Positions 41,220-50,516 of a stretch of DNA of 64,000 nt are shown in pieces. Made by a program: the position numbers and the translations under genes. Source of the DNA: Chryseobacterium cupriresistens. GTDB lineage: Bacteria; Bacteroidota; Bacteroidia; Flavobacteriales; Weeksellaceae. Position 1 is the first letter of the stretch. Each line of letters opens with the position of its first letter. Under the pieces are notes generated by a model. That model did not search any database. It saw only the letters and a list, made by a program, of their open reading frames with translations, and was not told where the DNA came from. The stretch is taken from the NCBI RefSeq assembly GCF_046614675.1, contig NZ_JBKKJT010000001.1, forward strand, positions 558,001-622,000. The letters are read 5' to 3'.

Positions 41220-41603
41220 ATGTTTAAACTCAAATCTATTCTTTTTTACTTTCTGTTACTTTTTGCAGTCTCATGTTCATCAAATAAACTTTACGGTTCA
41301 TGGGAGTTTATTGATATTTATGATGGAGAAATTTCTAATACGGATACGTTGAAAAATAAAACAAACAATTCCAGATATGGAGCAGGAGTTCTGACCTTTT
41401 ATCAGGATAAAACTTTCACTTCAATGGGCAACAGCGGAACTTATCAGATAGAAAATAATCTGTTGAAAATGAAGTATAATGATGATGAAAATGTAACTCC
41501 TATGAAAATTTCCGGTGTAAGTAAAAATTACCTGCTTTTATTTTCAATGACGGGAAGCCCTAAAACGTGGTTTTATAAAAAAATAAAGACAAAGTATAAA
41601 TAG
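41220..41603 (+). CDS. Lipocalin-like lipoprotein
   Basis: A 127-residue lipoprotein. The signal ends LFAVSC with Cys19. The mature part begins SSNKLYGSWEFIDIYDGE and goes on with beta-strand pairs (GVLTFYQDKTFTSMGNSGTY, then LLKMKYNDDENV). This is the pattern of lipocalin-like repeat proteins, where a G-x-W near the start opens the barrel. No binding partner is known. Likely on the periplasmic side of a membrane. Confidence 0.65.
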   Translation: MFKLKSILFYFLLLFAVSCSSNKLYGSWEFIDIYDGEISNTDTLKNKTNNSRYGAGVLTFYQDKTFTSMGNSGTYQIENNLLKMKYNDDENVTPMKISGVSKNYLLLFSMTGSPKTWFYKKIKTKYK

Positions 41604-41691
41604 GAAACAGTCTTTTCCCTGAAAAGCAGAAAATTAAAAATGATCAGGTATTTTATTGTCAAAAGACAAAGATTTTTAGAAATTTTAATCC

Positions 41692-41699
41692 TATTTTTG
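41692..41699 (+). promoter_or_regulatory. -7 element of the GIN-domain gene
   Basis: TATTTTTG, matching TAnnTTTG, about 99 bp before the ATG at 41799. This gives a long leader. No good -33 TTG at normal spacing. Confidence 0.4.
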
Positions 41700-41798
41700 T
41701 TCAAAGTAATATTGAAAGTCTAATGAGAGATATGAAAAAACTTTCAGGGATTTTCAGTACGAATTGTTACGATAATAATGTAATATTTAAAATTAAAT

Positions 41799-42500
41799 AT
41801 GAAAAAAGTTGTATACACATTGATGCTGATGGCAGTAGTTTCCTGTGGAAAAGTTTCTCCAAAAGGAAATATTGAAAAGAAAGATGTGGATGTACCGGAA
41901 TTTGTAAACCTTGACCTGGAAGGGAAATTTCGTGTATTTTATGCCAGAGGTCCGAAGAATTTTGTAGAAATAGAGACCTATCCGAATGTAGCCAATAATC
42001 TGGATGTGGATGTAGAAGACAAAACACTTTTCATCAAAGAAAAAAAAGGTACAAAAGGAGTCGATTTTTATAATGTAACGATCTATTCAAAATATAATCT
42101 TGAAAAAGTTGCTGTTTCCGATTCTGTTGAAGTCAATATTTCAAGTGAAATCAAAACAGACAATTTCAGGCTTAGTATGAAAAATAATGCCAGCTTCATG
42201 GGCTCTGTCAACACCAGAAGAGCAGAAGTGGAAATGCATAACAGAAGCCGCGCTAATTTCCTTGGATTGTCGAAAGATGCAGTCATAAAGATTTCAGACA
42301 CAGCAAGTTTAATTGCGCCTTACTGGAAAATTACCAACCTGAATATTGACTCCAAAAATGGAAATTATGCAGAAGTAAACGTAAAAGATTCTTTAAAAGG
42401 ACATATTCAGAACACAGCAAAATTTGTCTATTATAACGATCCCATCAGAGCGTTTAAAATTGATAAAACAACGAAAGTCGAAAACAAAAAGCTGGATTAA
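41799..42500 (+). CDS. GIN domain (DUF2807) lipoprotein
   Basis: A 233-residue lipoprotein (lipobox VVSC, Cys16). The mature part repeats short beta strands with Asn and Ser at fixed places (VEVNISSEIKTDNFRLSMKN, then NNASFMGSVNTRRAEVEMHN). This is the beta-helical pattern of the GIN domain, DUF2807, known as auto-transporter adhesin head-like. Function unknown; a surface or outer-membrane role is inferred. It ends 65 bp before the phosphosugar mutase gene. Confidence 0.8.
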   Translation: MKKVVYTLMLMAVVSCGKVSPKGNIEKKDVDVPEFVNLDLEGKFRVFYARGPKNFVEIETYPNVANNLDVDVEDKTLFIKEKKGTKGVDFYNVTIYSKYNLEKVAVSDSVEVNISSEIKTDNFRLSMKNNASFMGSVNTRRAEVEMHNRSRANFLGLSKDAVIKISDTASLIAPYWKITNLNIDSKNGNYAEVNVKDSLKGHIQNTAKFVYYNDPIRAFKIDKTTKVENKKLD

Positions 42501-42565
42501 AAAACAGCATTATTTAAACTAGAAACTAGGAACTTTACAAATTATAAAAGAACAACATTACAAAT

Positions 42566-44281
42566 ATGAATACACTAGAAAAAGCGAAACTTTGGTTAAG
42601 TGATACCTTCGATAAAGAAACAAGAGATGCTGTACAGACGTTGATCGACAGCAATTCCCCTGATCTGGAAGATTCTTTCTACAGAGAACTGGAATTCGGG
42701 ACAGGAGGTATGCGTGGGATAATGGGAGTAGGAACCAACCGCTTGAATAAATATACATTAGGACAGGCTACACAAGGATTGGCGAATTACATGCTGCAGC
42801 AGTTCAAAGGTGAAGAGATTAAAGTGGCCATCGCTTATGATGTTCGTAATAACTCAAAAGAATTTGGAAAACTGGTAGCAGATGTTTTAACAGCCAACGG
42901 AATTAAAGTTTTACTTTTCAAAGATCACAGACCGACTCCTGAATTGTCTTTCACGGTACGTGATAAAAAATGTAACGGAGGAATCGTATTAACGGCTTCT
43001 CACAACCCACCAGAATACAACGGTTACAAAGTATACTGGAATGACGGCGCACAGATTGTTCCGCCTAATGATGAAGCCATTATCAATGAAGTGTATTCTG
43101 TGAAATTTGAAGAAATTAAATTCAACGGAAATGATGATCTGATTGAATGGATCGGAGAGGAGCAGGACGACGTATATATCGATGCATGTATTGAAAACTC
43201 TACCTATCAGAATGTTGGAAAAGAAAATTTAAATATTGTTTTCACTTCAATCCACGGTACAACGTATACAACTGTTCCTAAAGCACTTGAAAAAGCAGGG
43301 TTCAAAAAGGTTGATCTGGTAAGAGAACAGATGATCCCAAGCGGAAATTTCCCTACTGTAGATTCTCCTAATCCGGAAGAGCCTGCAGCATTGGAAATGG
43401 CAATGGATCTGGCAAGAATCACCAATGCTGATATTGTAATCGGAACAGATCCGGATGGAGACAGATTAGGAATCGCGGTAAGAAACCTTGATGGCGAAAT
43501 GCAGCTGTTGAACGGAAACCAGACCAATACCATCCTTACGTATTATATCTTAAACGAGTGGAGAAAGCAGGAAAGAATTACAGGAAAAGAATTTATTGGT
43601 TCTACGATTGTAACTTCAGATATCTTCTTTGATATCGCTCAGAAATTCGGAGTAGAATGCAAAGTAGGTCTTACCGGATTCAAATGGATTGGAAAAATGA
43701 TCCGTGAAGCAGAAGGAAAGCAGAAATTTGTATGCGGAGGTGAAGAAAGTTTCGGATTTATGACCGGAGATTTCGTTCGTGACAAAGACTCTTGCGGAAG
43801 TATCCTTTTAGCCTGCGAAATTGCAGCATGGTGTAAAGCGAACGGAAGGACAATGTATCAGTATATGATCGAGATCTATGAAGACCTTGGAATGTATTAT
43901 GAAGGATTGATCAATATTGTAAGAAAAGGAAAAGAAGGTGCTGAAGAAATTCAGAATATGATGAAAAACTTCCGTGAAAATCCTCCGAAGGAACTGGCAG
44001 GATCACCGGTAGAAGAAGTAAAGGATTTCAAAGAACAAACCAGCCTTACCGTTTCTACCAACGAGAAAAAAGTAATGAATGATATTCCAAAGTCTAACGT
44101 TTTGATCTATTATACGCAGGATGGAACAAAAGTATGCGTAAGACCTTCAGGAACAGAACCAAAAATCAAGTTTTATGTTTCTGTAAAGGATTCCATTACT
44201 TCAGAAGCAGATTTCAGAGACAAATTAAAATCATTGGAAGCCAAAATAGGAGCCGTTAAAACAGATTTGAAACTGGATTAA
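42566..44281 (+). CDS. Phosphoglucomutase/phosphomannomutase family enzyme
   Basis: A 571-residue phospho-sugar mutase. The phosphorylated serine is Ser145 in TASHNPPEYNG, the metal-binding loop is DPDGDRLG at 295-302, the sugar-binding GGEES is near 391 and the phosphate-binding PSGTEPK begins near 527. The length and the N-terminal GTGGMRGIMG region fit the larger bacterial phosphoglucomutase type. It interconverts glucose-1-phosphate and glucose-6-phosphate and possibly mannose phosphates, which feeds glycan synthesis (kdsB and GT2 genes are near). Confidence 0.92.
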   Translation: MNTLEKAKLWLSDTFDKETRDAVQTLIDSNSPDLEDSFYRELEFGTGGMRGIMGVGTNRLNKYTLGQATQGLANYMLQQFKGEEIKVAIAYDVRNNSKEFGKLVADVLTANGIKVLLFKDHRPTPELSFTVRDKKCNGGIVLTASHNPPEYNGYKVYWNDGAQIVPPNDEAIINEVYSVKFEEIKFNGNDDLIEWIGEEQDDVYIDACIENSTYQNVGKENLNIVFTSIHGTTYTTVPKALEKAGFKKVDLVREQMIPSGNFPTVDSPNPEEPAALEMAMDLARITNADIVIGTDPDGDRLGIAVRNLDGEMQLLNGNQTNTILTYYILNEWRKQERITGKEFIGSTIVTSDIFFDIAQKFGVECKVGLTGFKWIGKMIREAEGKQKFVCGGEESFGFMTGDFVRDKDSCGSILLACEIAAWCKANGRTMYQYMIEIYEDLGMYYEGLINIVRKGKEGAEEIQNMMKNFRENPPKELAGSPVEEVKDFKEQTSLTVSTNEKKVMNDIPKSNVLIYYTQDGTKVCVRPSGTEPKIKFYVSVKDSITSEADFRDKLKSLEAKIGAVKTDLKLD

Positions 44282-44358
44282 TACTCTTAAAAACACCATC
44301 AATCAAAAATATGAGAAGATTCATGGAGAACGATAATATAAATTTAAAATAAGAAAAA

Positions 44359-45612
44359 GTGAAAGTTTCAAAATTAGCAGCGAACCTGATCGGTTCTGAA
44401 ATTGTAAAAATTGGTAACGAAGTAAATGATCTAAAAGCAAAAGGAGCGGAAATTGCCAATCTTACTATTGGTGATCTGAATTCTAACATTTATCCTATTC
44501 CGGCATTGCTGAAGGAAGAGATTCAGAAAGCATATCAGAATAATCTGACGAACTATCCGCCTGCGAACGGACTTTTATCTTTAAGAAAAGAAGTTTCCAA
44601 AGACCTTAAAAAAAGATGGAATCTGGATTATTCTCCTAACGATATTCTGATTACGGCAGGATCAAGACCTTTGATCTATGCGGTGTACAAAACCATTGTA
44701 GACGAAGGAGATAAAGTAGTGTATCCTACACCATCATGGAACAACAATCACTATGCTTATCTTACTTCTGCCAATGCTGTAGAAGTGAAAACAAAACCTG
44801 AAACCAACTTCCTTCCGACTGCTGATGATTTAAGACCGCATTTGGATGGAGCTGTTTTATTGGCATTATGTTCTCCATTGAACCCTACAGGAACCATGTT
44901 TACAAAAGAACAGCTTTCAGAAATCTGTGAACTGGTTATTGCTGAAAACAAAAAAAGAGGAGCAGACGAAAAACCGCTATACCTGATGTATGACCAGATC
45001 TATTCTTGTCTTACGTTTGGAGCAGAACATGTAGATCCGGTTTCTCTTTTCCCTGAAATGAAAGACTACACCATCTATATTGACGGTATTTCAAAATGCC
45101 TTGCTGCAACCGGAGTACGTGTAGGATGGGGATTCGGACCTGCTCATATTCTTGATAAAATGAAGGCACTTCTTACTCACGTTGGAGCTTGGGCACCTAA
45201 ACCTGAGCAGGAAGCAACCGCTAAATTCTATGAAAACTCAGAGAACGTTGATGTTTTCGTTAACGACTTTAAAGCTAAACTTGAAAACAGCTTAAAAGTA
45301 CTTCACAACGGAGTTCAGGATTTAAAGGCAAAAGGACTTGCTGTTGACAGCATCGAACCAATGGGTGCTCTTTACCTTACCATCAAACTTGATTATATCG
45401 GAAAAACAAAACCTGACGGAGCTGTCATTGAAAACTCTTCAGATCTTGTTTTCTACCTAATCAATGAAGCAGGAGTGGCTTTGGTACCGTTCTCAGCTTT
45501 CGGAGAAGAAAAATCAGAACCTTGGTTCCGTGCTTCTGTAGGAGGATTGGCTGTAGATGAGATCAAGGTAATGCTTCCAAAACTGGAAAGTGCTTTGAAC
45601 AATTTAAAATAA
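44359..45612 (+). CDS. PLP-dependent aminotransferase, class I/II
   Basis: A 417-residue fold-type I aminotransferase. The Schiff-base lysine is Lys246 in GISKCLAATGVRVGWGF. The N-terminal half carries NYPPANGLLSLRKEV, then ITAGSRPLIYAVY and YPTPSWNNNHYAY, typical of aspartate-aminotransferase-like enzymes. The substrate is unknown; aspartate or aromatic amino acids are likely. The start is GTG at 44359, since no ATG precedes the conserved MKVSKLAANLIGSEI-like N-terminus. Confidence 0.9.
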   Translation: MKVSKLAANLIGSEIVKIGNEVNDLKAKGAEIANLTIGDLNSNIYPIPALLKEEIQKAYQNNLTNYPPANGLLSLRKEVSKDLKKRWNLDYSPNDILITAGSRPLIYAVYKTIVDEGDKVVYPTPSWNNNHYAYLTSANAVEVKTKPETNFLPTADDLRPHLDGAVLLALCSPLNPTGTMFTKEQLSEICELVIAENKKRGADEKPLYLMYDQIYSCLTFGAEHVDPVSLFPEMKDYTIYIDGISKCLAATGVRVGWGFGPAHILDKMKALLTHVGAWAPKPEQEATAKFYENSENVDVFVNDFKAKLENSLKVLHNGVQDLKAKGLAVDSIEPMGALYLTIKLDYIGKTKPDGAVIENSSDLVFYLINEAGVALVPFSAFGEEKSEPWFRASVGGLAVDEIKVMLPKLESALNNLK

Positions 45613-45630
45613 TCTTTACATAAAAAATAT

Positions 45631-45704
45631 GCTTCGACTCTGTCCGGCATGACATCATTAAATTTAAAAAATAGTAATTGTGTCACGCTGAGCGGAGTCG
45701 AAGC
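45631..45704. repeat. Inverted repeat with GCTTCGACTC ends
   Basis: GCTTCGACTC, then TGTCCGGCATGACA on the left, and TGTCACGCTGAGC, then GGAGTCGAAGC on the right. The outer arms are near-perfect and the whole 74 bp folds as one hairpin. Similar GCTTCGACTCC/GAGTCGAAGC elements are known to me as intergenic repeats in flavobacteria. It lies between the aminotransferase and the next gene. Confidence 0.75.
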
Positions 45705-45726
45705 GTTTTTACACGTCTTTTAAACC

Positions 45727-46317
45727 ATGAGCCTTCCACAGAAATCCTTACTTGAGACAAAATATTTGTTTTTTTCAACATTGTCAATTATCATAATAGT
45801 GATTTTAAGCGTGTGGCTTTCAGGGAAAGCTGATCATCGTTCACTGTTTTTGAATTCAATATTATCAACTTCTGTTCTGGCGGGAGTATTTTTCCTCTTT
45901 ATCACTGGAGGACTGTATTCTGGGTTAAAATTAAAAGATAATATCGGAAATATTTTAAACAAAGAAAGAATACAAAGGTATGCTGATAAAACACCGAAGT
46001 TTGATGGTTTTGAGGTAGACATTCCTGATGCCGAAGATGGAATAGGAGGCGCTATTCTTTCCTTTCTTGCCTGGATTGTAATTTCCATTCTACTTGTTTT
46101 TCTTTCTTATTTTTTCGGACTTTTCTTTTGGTCGGCCGTATTCTTGTTGGGTGCCATTTTGTACTGGATATTTTTCAGAGCACTCAGATTGGTTTTTAAA
46201 AATTCAGGAAAATGTAAAGGAAAAATAGTAAAAAGCCTTGGACTCGGACTTTTCTATTCTTTTATCTATATTTCATGGATATATGGAATTATTTTTCTGA
46301 TCCAATATTTGAATTGA
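45727..46317 (+). CDS. Hypothetical membrane protein
   Basis: A 196-residue protein with four or five hydrophobic segments (about 12-32, 45-65, 115-150 and 172-193) and a charged loop between about 70 and 105. I recognise no family. The C-terminal half is strongly hydrophobic, and the first 40 residues include a helix near the N-terminus. It has no signal peptide. Inner-membrane location is likely; function unknown. Confidence 0.55.
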   Translation: MSLPQKSLLETKYLFFSTLSIIIIVILSVWLSGKADHRSLFLNSILSTSVLAGVFFLFITGGLYSGLKLKDNIGNILNKERIQRYADKTPKFDGFEVDIPDAEDGIGGAILSFLAWIVISILLVFLSYFFGLFFWSAVFLLGAILYWIFFRALRLVFKNSGKCKGKIVKSLGLGLFYSFIYISWIYGIIFLIQYLN

Positions 46318-46442
46318 AGTTGCGTTTATTTCTCAAAAAATTAAATAAATATTAAAAGTTAGATAACCGCTTTGCACTACATTCAACAAGGAATTATATT
46401 TGTGGCTTTACACACCTGAATATATAAATCGAAAATTACACG

Positions 46443-47429
46443 ATGAAAAAACTGAGATTTCTACTTTTACCGGTTTCAATACTGGTATACTCACAGGAGG
46501 TTGACAGTCTGAAGGTAAGTGAGTTACCAAAAGAAGTTGAACTGCCAAAAGTACAAACCTACACCTTAAAAGACGGTTCCGTCCGGACATATCCGAAACC
46601 TAAACTCCTTGACTTTGTCACCAAATTACCAAGAAACTTCATCAATACCAATAAAGATTTCGTAGCTAAAGATCATGCTTATTATCTGGGGGGGGCTGTT
46701 GGTGCTACGTTAATACTCCTGCCGTTTGATCAGAAACTCATTGATAATTCAAGAGAGCTGGCCGAAAGATGGGGAATGGATAAGGATAACAATTATCACA
46801 AAGTGGGAGGTGTTTTTAAAATTCCTAAAGATGTCGGATCTGCGCTGTACCTGATCGGAAACGGGTCTACATTAGTCTTATTAGGAATAGGCTTCGGAAC
46901 CTATGGATTAATAAAAAATGACTACAGGGCACAGGCTACCGCCAGTGGTTTAATGGAAAGCTTAATTCTTTCCGGAGTTTTTACCCAAACCCTGAAAAGA
47001 ATTACCGGAAGAGAAAGCCCTTTTATTGCAGAAGAATACGGACATAAAGGAGGCGCGTGGAATCCGTTTCCAAGCTTTTCAGCATTCAGCAAAAACACCT
47101 CAAATTACGACGCAATGCCATCAGGACATTTAACGACATTTATGGCTGGGATCACGGTAATAGCAGATAACTATCCGGATGCGAAATGGATCAAACCTGT
47201 AGGATATACATTAGCCGGAGCATTGTGCTTTCAAATGATGCAAAGTAAAGTTCACTGGGCCTCAGACTATCCATTAGCCCTATTAATGGGATATTTTATA
47301 GGAAAAACCATATCAAAAAGCAGATACACTTCTTCAGAAGGAACAATCGGAAAGACAAAATATAGTCTCAACTTCACTGTTTCCCGCCAATGGGAATACA
47401 ATATGGTAGGCGTAAAACTCTCTTTTTAA
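46443..47429 (+). CDS. PAP2 family phosphatase
   Basis: A 328-residue protein with a signal-like N-terminus (MKKLRFLLLPVSILVYSQ) and a PAP2 domain. Conserved motifs are LKRITGRESPF (family C1), MPSGHLTTFM with the catalytic His (C2), and SKVHWASDYPLALLMG (C3). It removes phosphate from lipid phosphates or undecaprenyl pyrophosphate at the periplasmic side. Its neighbours are kdsB (47569) and other envelope genes, which fits a role in lipid or glycan recycling. Confidence 0.88.
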   Translation: MKKLRFLLLPVSILVYSQEVDSLKVSELPKEVELPKVQTYTLKDGSVRTYPKPKLLDFVTKLPRNFINTNKDFVAKDHAYYLGGAVGATLILLPFDQKLIDNSRELAERWGMDKDNNYHKVGGVFKIPKDVGSALYLIGNGSTLVLLGIGFGTYGLIKNDYRAQATASGLMESLILSGVFTQTLKRITGRESPFIAEEYGHKGGAWNPFPSFSAFSKNTSNYDAMPSGHLTTFMAGITVIADNYPDAKWIKPVGYTLAGALCFQMMQSKVHWASDYPLALLMGYFIGKTISKSRYTSSEGTIGKTKYSLNFTVSRQWEYNMVGVKLSF

Positions 47430-47568
47430 ACTCTGAAATCTTTGTTTTGTTTAGGAAATAAGATACTTTTCACTACATTTGGTCTCAGGATAAAAGGTGT
47501 ATCCGGACTTTTATAAGTGTTGGGATGAAACCTCCTGATTTAAAAAGAATTACTTAATATTGTATTGA

Positions 47569-48291
47569 ATGAAAATAATCGCTGTTATCCCTGCACGTTA
47601 CGAAGCAAGCCGTTTTCCGGGGAAATTAATGCAGATTTTAGGAGAAAAAACCGTTATTACCACAACCTATCAGAATGTAGTGGAAACGGGGCTGTTTGAT
47701 GAAGTATTTGTCGCCACCGACTCCGAAATTATTCTTGATGAAATCGTAAAAAACGGAGGAAAAGCCGTCATGACAGGACAGCATGAGACCGGAAGCGACC
47801 GTATTGCGGAAGCTGTACAGAATATAGACTGCGACATTGTGATCAACGTGCAGGGAGATGAGCCTTTCCTTAAGTTAGAACCTTTACGTCAACTGATAGA
47901 AGTTTTTAAACATGACCGGCAACAGGAAATATCTTTAGCTTCTTTGAAAATACAGCTGCATGAAAAAGAAGAAATTGAAAACCCGAATAATGTAAAAGTG
48001 ATCACCGATAATAATGGGTTTGCCCTGTATTTTAGCCGTTCCGTCATTCCTTTTCACAGGGAGGTTTCTTATGATGTAAGTTATTTTAAGCATATTGGAG
48101 TATATGCTTTCAGAAAAGATGCCCTGCTGCAGTTTTCAAAGCTGGCTATGAAGCCATTGGAAATATCCGAAAAGATTGAATGCATCCGCTATCTTGAATA
48201 TGGAATGAAAATCAAAATGATAGAAACCAATTTCGTAGGAGTAGGCATTGATACTCCTGAAGATCTGGAAAAAGCCCGAAAACTTATCTGA
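47569..48291 (+). CDS. kdsB: 3-deoxy-manno-octulosonate cytidylyltransferase
   Basis: A 240-residue nucleotidyltransferase that activates Kdo with CTP to make CMP-Kdo for lipopolysaccharide. The N-terminal IPARYEASRFPGKLMQ is the nucleotide-binding motif. GQHETGSDRIAEA and VINVQGDEPFL are typical KdsB segments, and YFSRSVIPFHR and the C-terminal IETNFVGVGIDTPEDLE complete the signature. Cytoplasmic; the window contains no other obvious Kdo gene. Confidence 0.94.
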   Translation: MKIIAVIPARYEASRFPGKLMQILGEKTVITTTYQNVVETGLFDEVFVATDSEIILDEIVKNGGKAVMTGQHETGSDRIAEAVQNIDCDIVINVQGDEPFLKLEPLRQLIEVFKHDRQQEISLASLKIQLHEKEEIENPNNVKVITDNNGFALYFSRSVIPFHREVSYDVSYFKHIGVYAFRKDALLQFSKLAMKPLEISEKIECIRYLEYGMKIKMIETNFVGVGIDTPEDLEKARKLI

Positions 48292-48376
48292 AATTAACAA
48301 ATTGGTCTTCCTGAGCTTTTGCCTTTTTTGCAATTTTCCATAAATCCCCCTATATTTGAATTTATAAATAAAATTA

Positions 48377-49039
48377 ATGAAGAAGTTATTATTAGTATTT
48401 GGACTGATATTTTCGCACGTGATATTCGGACAGACCGCAAAGGAAATTATTGACAAAAACATTGAATTATCCGGAGGTTTAACCAATTGGAAACTGTTAA
48501 ACTCAGTATTGCTTCAGGGAAAAGTAATCCTGGGTGTCAAAGATGAATATCCGATAAGAATTTTTCAGCAGCGTCCGAATCTTACTAAAACATTGATTAC
48601 CACCGGAGGGAAAGAAACGGCAATTGAAGGTTTTGATGGTACCAAAGGATATGCAATGAACTATGCGGCCAACAAACTTCAGGAATATCCTGAATATGTG
48701 CCGGAAAGTTTTGATAATGATTTCATTGATTGGGAAAATAAAGGATTTGACGCCCAATATCTTGGAAAAGAAAAAGTAGGAGAGATCTACTGCCATAAGG
48801 TACAGCTTACCAAGAATGTAAATAAGAACATGTACTATTTTGATACAAAAACGTATATGCTGATTAAAGAAGTGAAAAAAGATGAGACACTGATCTATTC
48901 TGATTTCAAAAAAGTTGGGAACATTATCATGCCCTTCAGAATCGAATCTTCAAGTCCCAAAAAAGACGGAGATTATGTGATGTTATTAAACAGAATCGAT
49001 ATCAATAAAGTTTTTCCGGCTAATATTTTTAAATTTTAA
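48377..49039 (+). CDS. LolA-like outer-membrane lipoprotein-sorting family protein
   Basis: A 220-residue protein with a signal peptide (MKKLLLVFGLIFSHVIFG) and a LolA-like, half-barrel body. The segments EIIDKNIELSGGLTNW, then YCHKVQLTKNVNKNMYYFD and TYMLIKEVKKDETLIYSDF, and NIIMPFRIES match LolA-like (DUF4292-type) domains. Such proteins bind acyl chains in the periplasm. Which lipid it carries is not known. The gene lies 86 bp after kdsB. Confidence 0.7.
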   Translation: MKKLLLVFGLIFSHVIFGQTAKEIIDKNIELSGGLTNWKLLNSVLLQGKVILGVKDEYPIRIFQQRPNLTKTLITTGGKETAIEGFDGTKGYAMNYAANKLQEYPEYVPESFDNDFIDWENKGFDAQYLGKEKVGEIYCHKVQLTKNVNKNMYYFDTKTYMLIKEVKKDETLIYSDFKKVGNIIMPFRIESSSPKKDGDYVMLLNRIDINKVFPANIFKF

Positions 49040-49073
49040 ATCAACTGCAGCCTGCTGCATAAAATTATAAGAA

Positions 49074-49649
49074 ATGAAAAAGATTTTTTTACTGCTGCTT
49101 TCTTTCATGGCATTCCTGCAAAGCTGCACCAACCAGAAAAGTGAAATTTCTAAAGCTAAAACCACAGAACTTATGGGAAAAACAATATATGACTTTAAAG
49201 TAGAAAGTCTTGATGGCAAAGAAATCAATTTTGCAGACTTCAAAGGGAAAAAAATTCTCATTGTCAATACCGCTTCAGAATGTGGGTTTACACCCCAATA
49301 CGCAGATCTTGAAAAGGTGTACGAACAATATAAAGATAAACTGGTTGTAGTAGGTTTCCCTGCAAACAATTTCGGAGGCCAGGAGCCTGGGACCAACACG
49401 GAAATCGGTGCTTTCTGCCAGAAAAACTACGGAGTAACGTTCCCTTTGGCAGCCAAAGTTTCCGTGAAAGGAGATGATACCGCTCCTATCTTCAAGTACT
49501 TAACGGAAAAGGAATTGAACGGAGTAAAGAACACAACCATCCTTTGGAACTTCACCAAATTCCTGGTAGATGAAAACGGAAAACTGATCGATTCTTTTGT
49601 AAGTACTACAAAGCCTACTGATGAGGCTATTACAAAGTATCTGAAATAA
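49074..49649 (+). CDS. Glutathione peroxidase family lipoprotein
   Basis: A 191-residue thiol peroxidase. The redox cysteine is Cys70 in NTASECGFTPQY, the Gln is Gln103 in NNFGGQEPG and the Trp is in LWNFTKFLVD. It carries a lipoprotein signal (LQSC, Cys18), so it is likely exported and membrane-bound. The family reduces peroxides with thioredoxin-like donors more often than with glutathione. There are 34 bp between it and the LolA-like gene. Confidence 0.93.
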   Translation: MKKIFLLLLSFMAFLQSCTNQKSEISKAKTTELMGKTIYDFKVESLDGKEINFADFKGKKILIVNTASECGFTPQYADLEKVYEQYKDKLVVVGFPANNFGGQEPGTNTEIGAFCQKNYGVTFPLAAKVSVKGDDTAPIFKYLTEKELNGVKNTTILWNFTKFLVDENGKLIDSFVSTTKPTDEAITKYLK

Positions 49650-49750
49650 GAAATATTTTTTATAAGTGGGTGTTAACATCCACTTTTTTATTTTAAAATT
49701 GGTAATTATATACAATTTTACATTAATCCTGCTTTCTTATTTATTATGAC

Positions 49751-49830
49751 TCTGTCATTCTGAATGTAACGCAGTGATATGAAGAATCCGGACTTTCCAT
49801 AAGATTCTTCCTTCGTCAGAATGGCAATGG
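49751..49830. repeat. Nested inverted repeat with GTCATTCTGA ends
   Basis: Outer arms GTCATTCTGA (49754-49763) and TCAGAATGGC (49816-49825), and inner arms GAAGAATC (49781-49788) and GATTCTTC (49803-49810). The whole 80 bp folds as a two-part hairpin. It looks like one copy of a dispersed intergenic family; the second copy is not in this window. Confidence 0.7.
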
Positions 49831-49871
49831 CATCAAATTGCATATAGTCCTTTTAAATTGTAATATATCTT

Positions 49872-50387
49872 ATGAAAAAAATAATTTTTACCCTTTGTAT
49901 CCTGGCTTCGTTTATATTAGGATTTGCTTTTAAGGCCGTTACAGAAAACAAGTCTGACGATATGAAAAGAGTTACCGGCATTGGCGGTATCTTTTTTAAA
50001 TGTAAAGATCCTGAGAAAATGAGAGAGTGGTACAAAAATCATCTGGGACTCAGTACCAATCAGTATGGAGCTGTATTTGAATGGTTTCAGGGTAGTGATA
50101 ATTCAAAAAAAGGATTCAGCCAGTGGAGCCCTTTCAGCCAAAAGACCAAATATTTTCAGCCTTCGGAGAAAGATTTTATGATCAATTACAGGGTGGATAA
50201 CCTTGAAAAACTTGTTGAACAGTTGAAGAAAGAAAATGTAACCGTTGTAGATAAAATTGAAACTTATGAATATGGAAAATTTGTCCACATTATGGATATT
50301 GAGGGCAATAAAATAGAGCTTTGGGAGCCTAATGATATTGAATATGAAAAATTAGGACAGAAAATGGGCAGCAAGACTACAAAATAG
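49872..50387 (+). CDS. VOC family (glyoxalase-like) protein
   Basis: A 171-residue protein with a hydrophobic N-terminus (MKKIIFTLCILASFILGFAF), which is either a signal or an anchor. The body is a VOC fold: GIGGIFFKCKDPEKMREWYK, then YRVDNLEKLVEQLKKENVTV, and VHIMDIEGNKIELWEP. The last motif is the metal-binding strand, with Glu in the ligand position. It resembles glyoxalase/bleomycin-resistance proteins, but the ligand is unknown. It is unusual for a VOC protein to carry an export signal. Confidence 0.8.
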   Translation: MKKIIFTLCILASFILGFAFKAVTENKSDDMKRVTGIGGIFFKCKDPEKMREWYKNHLGLSTNQYGAVFEWFQGSDNSKKGFSQWSPFSQKTKYFQPSEKDFMINYRVDNLEKLVEQLKKENVTVVDKIETYEYGKFVHIMDIEGNKIELWEPNDIEYEKLGQKMGSKTTK

Positions 50388-50474
50388 GTAATACATTACA
50401 GGTAGCAGTATTGGGAGCTTAAATTTAAGGGAATCAATAAGGAGTTTTTTCCCCTTTAACACGAACATATTACC

Positions 50475-50510
50475 CCGCATCCCGAAATCCCGAATCACGC
50501 ATCCCGAATC
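50475..50510. repeat. Short CATCCCGAA repeats
   Basis: CGCATCCCGAA, then ATCCCGAATC and CGCATCCCGAATC in a row, on a C-rich patch in the convergent gap between the VOC and NAD(P)-binding genes. No function recognised. Confidence 0.5.
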
Positions 50511-50516
50511 TTTTAA

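Noticed and set aside
41095..41352. 85-codon plus-strand frame overlapping the start of the lipocalin-like gene
   Set aside because: It begins in a probable intergenic repeat, runs through a terminator hairpin and overlaps a better-supported lipoprotein gene in another frame.
50475..50510. CATCCCGAA repeats as a binding array
   Set aside because: They sit between converging 3' ends, far from any promoter; more likely a residual simple repeat.
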